A DNA stretch of 64,000 nt from Streptosporangium sp. NBC_01756. GTDB taxonomy: Bacteria; Actinomycetota; Actinomycetes; Streptosporangiales; Streptosporangiaceae. Under the pieces are notes generated by a model. It was not told the origin of the DNA and made no database searches. It was given only the letters and a program-made list of their open reading frames with translations. Positions 61,948-64,000 of this stretch are shown here, one piece after another. Every line of letters starts with the position of its first letter. Position 1 is the first letter of the stretch. Location of the stretch: assembly GCF_035917975.1 (NCBI RefSeq), contig NZ_CP109130.1, forward strand, positions 496,001 through 560,000. Direction: 5' to 3'. The translations under genes were made by a program, and so were the position numbers.

Positions 61948-63819
61948 TCACACCTGCGCGCTGAACTGGGTGCGATAGAGCTCGGCGTAGACCTCGCCCC
62001 TGGCCAGCAACTCCTCATGACGGCCCCGCTCCACGACCCGGCCGTCCTGCACCACCAGGATCTGGTCCGCCTCCCGGATGGTCGACAGCCGGTGCGCGAT
62101 GACCAGCGAGGTCCGCCCCGCCAGCGCGCTCTTGAGCGCCTGCTGGACCGCCGCCTCAGACTCGGAGTCCAGGTGCGCGGTGGCCTCGTCGAGCACGACC
62201 ACCCGGGGCGCCTTGAGCAGCAGCCTGGCCAGGGCCAGCCGCTGCTTCTCGCCACCCGACAGCCGGTAACCCCGATCGCCCACCACGGTCTCCAGCCCCT
62301 CGGGCAGCTCCTCGACCAGATGGGCGATCTGCGCGGCACGCAGCGCGTCCCACATCTCCTCCTCACCGGCCCCGGGCCTGGCATAGGCCAGGTTGGCGCC
62401 GATGGTGTCGTGGAACAGATGGGCGTCCTGCATGACCACGCCCACGGTCTCGCGCAGCGAGTCGAAGGTGGCATCGCGCACGTCCAGGCCGTTGATCCGG
62501 ACCGCACCCTCGTCGACGTCGTAAAGCCGGGAGACCAGGCTCGTGATGGTCGTCTTACCCGCACCGGAGTGACCGACCAGCGCGATCATCTCACCCGGCC
62601 GGGCGGTGAAGGAGATGCCCCGCAGCACCTCCTGGCCGGGCCCGCTGTCGGGCCGCGCCACCGCCTCCAGCGAGGCGAGCGACACCTCCGCGGCACCCGG
62701 GTAACGGAACCGGACGTCGTCGAACTCGACCGAGGCCGCCCCCGCGGGAACGGTCCGGGCATCCGGCCGCTCGGCCACCATCGGCGCCAGATCGAGCACC
62801 TCGAAGACCCGGTCGAAGCTGACCAGCGCGGTCATCACATCGACGTGCACATTGGACAGACTGGTCAGCGGGCCGTACAACCGCATCAGCAGGGCGGCGA
62901 GGGCGACCAGGGTGCCGAGCTCGAAGACCCCGTCGACGGCCAGCAGGCCGCCCGCGCCGTACACCAGCGCGGTGGCCAGCGCCGCGACCAGGCCGAGCGC
63001 GACCCGGAACACCGTCCCGTACATCCCGACGGTGACCCCGACATCACGCACCTGCCCGGCCCTGCCGGCGAAGCCCACGGCCTCCTCGTCGGGCCTGCCG
63101 TACAACTTGGCCACCATCGCGCCGGCGACGTTGAACCGCTCGGTCATCATGGAGCTCATCTCCGCGTCGAGCTCCATCTGCCGGCGGGTGAGCCCGGACA
63201 TCTTCCTGCCGACCCATTTGGCCGGGAAGACGAAGATCGGCAACAGCACCAGGGCGACAAGCGTGATCTGCCAGGACAGCACCAGCATGGCGCAGAGCAC
63301 CAGGACCAGCATGACCACGTTGGACACGACCGACGACAACGTGCTGGTCAGCGCCCGCTGCGCACCGATCACATCGGTGTTCAACCGGGAGACCAGGGCG
63401 CCGGTCTGGGTCCGCATGAAGAACGCCACGGGCATCCGCTGCACATGGTCGAAGACCTCGGTGCGCAGGTTGTAGATCAGACCCTCACCGACCCGCGCCG
63501 AAAACCAGCGCTGGCCCAGGGTCAGCGCCGCGTCCGCCACCGCCAGGACCGCGATGACCACCGCCAGGGCGACCACCACCCCGGGCCGCCTCGGAGTGAT
63601 CCCGTTGTCGATGATCGCCTTCATCAGCAACGGATTGGCGATCACAATGCCGGAACCGACCACGACGAGCGTCAGAAAAGCCGCAATGTGCCGCGAGAAC
63701 GGCCGCGCGTACCGCGCGATGCGACGGACCGTACCTGGCGCCAGACGCTCCTTGGTCACCGAGCTGTCGCGCCGCAACGAGCGCATCGCCTGCGGGCCGA
63801 ACCCACCCGTCATCGCCAT
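61948..63819 (-). CDS. ABC exporter, fused permease-ATPase
   Basis: Encodes 623 residues from an ATG at 63819 with GGGAGG just upstream. The N-terminal membrane domain has six segments (from PFSRHIAAFLTLVVVGSGIVIA); the ATPase has GHSGAGKTT, LSGGEKQRLALARLLL, VVVLDEATAHLD and the IAHRLSTI switch. This is the type IV (MsbA/MDR-like) exporter half-transporter that works as a homodimer. Substrate unknown. Convergent with the sulfotransferase gene. Confidence 0.93.
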   Translation of the reverse strand: MAMTGGFGPQAMRSLRRDSSVTKERLAPGTVRRIARYARPFSRHIAAFLTLVVVGSGIVIANPLLMKAIIDNGITPRRPGVVVALAVVIAVLAVADAALTLGQRWFSARVGEGLIYNLRTEVFDHVQRMPVAFFMRTQTGALVSRLNTDVIGAQRALTSTLSSVVSNVVMLVLVLCAMLVLSWQITLVALVLLPIFVFPAKWVGRKMSGLTRRQMELDAEMSSMMTERFNVAGAMVAKLYGRPDEEAVGFAGRAGQVRDVGVTVGMYGTVFRVALGLVAALATALVYGAGGLLAVDGVFELGTLVALAALLMRLYGPLTSLSNVHVDVMTALVSFDRVFEVLDLAPMVAERPDARTVPAGAASVEFDDVRFRYPGAAEVSLASLEAVARPDSGPGQEVLRGISFTARPGEMIALVGHSGAGKTTITSLVSRLYDVDEGAVRINGLDVRDATFDSLRETVGVVMQDAHLFHDTIGANLAYARPGAGEEEMWDALRAAQIAHLVEELPEGLETVVGDRGYRLSGGEKQRLALARLLLKAPRVVVLDEATAHLDSESEAAVQQALKSALAGRTSLVIAHRLSTIREADQILVVQDGRVVERGRHEELLARGEVYAELYRTQFSAQV

Positions 63820-63870
63820 ATGGCCTCCCTCCCCGGTGGCAGCGCCGGGAAGGGCACCTTCATTCCCCCG

Positions 63871-64000
63871 TCAGCTTCCGGCGAACAGCGACTTGACCCG
63901 CACCACCTGCTCACGCCGTTCGGCGGCACACTGCTCCTCCAGAGTCCGCCCGGCCGCGCCCTGAAGCAGCCGCTTGGTCGCCGTCGCGGCGTCCCTGTCA
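63871..64000 (-). CDS. Enoyl-CoA hydratase/isomerase-like protein, C-terminal end only
   Basis: Forty-three codons remain; the gene continues to the right of the window. The visible end ATATKRLLQGAAGRTLEEQ ... RREQVVRVKSLFAGS matches the C-terminal helix region of enoyl-CoA hydratase/isomerase-family proteins. Too short for certainty; another crotonase-fold enzyme is possible. It stops 51 bases before the exporter start, same strand, so may be co-transcribed. Confidence 0.7.
   Translation of the reverse strand, partial: DRDAATATKRLLQGAAGRTLEEQCAAERREQVVRVKSLFAGS

Overview
The window is a GC-rich, densely packed piece of an actinobacterial chromosome. The mycothiol ligase mshC with its usual companion genes, DUF3090, DUF3099, DUF6457, a SCO1664-family protein, a 6C-like small RNA and many GTG/TTG starts all point to an actinomycete. 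The gene set and N-terminal sequences resemble Streptosporangiales (Streptosporangium/Nonomuraea-like); the genus is inference from recall, not a search. I see no tRNA, rRNA, insertion sequence, prophage or CRISPR array, so this reads as chromosomal core with a few accessory loci.

Layout. 1-5183 (minus): a five-gene oligopeptide/dipeptide ABC importer, cut at the left edge. 5447-10247 (minus): a small membrane protein, then metH with a HAD phosphatase behind it. 10458-11312 (plus): a PAC2-family protein. 11396-20648 (minus): a complete nitrate assimilation locus, narK, nitrate reductase, its FAD/[2Fe-2S] electron-transfer subunit, nirB, nirD, and a HemD/winged-helix regulator of the NnaR type; a GlnR-like box lies upstream of narK. 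20885-21960 (plus): peptide deformylase and a cold-shock protein with a long structured leader and a strong terminator. 22267-26376 (minus): mshC and the conserved mycothiol-associated gene set. 26442-28482: aldo/keto reductase and a secreted or membrane protein. 28500-29970 (minus): fabG-fabI. 30048-32968 (plus): tldD-tldE. 32965-34260 (minus): a lipoprotein Ntn-type hydrolase and dodecin.

34355-36749: DUF3099, a C-rich-loop small RNA with three hairpins, DUF6457, and moaA-mobA for molybdenum cofactor, which the nitrate reductase needs. 36882-38069: RtcB RNA ligase. 38348-42035: a UbiA prenyltransferase divergent from a type III polyketide synthase, isoprenylcysteine-methyltransferase-like protein and FAD monooxygenase; the last three match the order of the alkylresorcinol-type srsABC operon. 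42150-49485: LysE exporter, secreted protein, acyl-CoA ligase, POT peptide transporter, TRIC channel and a MocR regulator. 49561-56569: an NMT1/THI5-type ABC importer with two permeases, a divergent amidohydrolase, a PucR regulator and an adenine deaminase, together suggesting uptake and breakdown of an N-heterocyclic compound. 56659-64000: a YczE membrane protein behind an unusual palindromic leader, GH15 glycosidase, an unknown protein, LD-carboxypeptidase, sulfotransferase, ABC exporter and the end of an enoyl-CoA hydratase-like gene.

Functional links: moaA/mobA supply cofactor to the nitrate reductase; NarK imports nitrate, the reductase pair makes nitrite and NirBD makes ammonium. The most noteworthy non-coding elements are the three-hairpin 6C-like RNA (about 34709-34828), the yczE leader (56590-56661), repeated motifs upstream of rtcB and of the amidohydrolase, and twin tandem duplications at the facing 3' ends of the TRIC and MocR genes. 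All domain calls come from reading the translated sequence; nothing was searched against a database.
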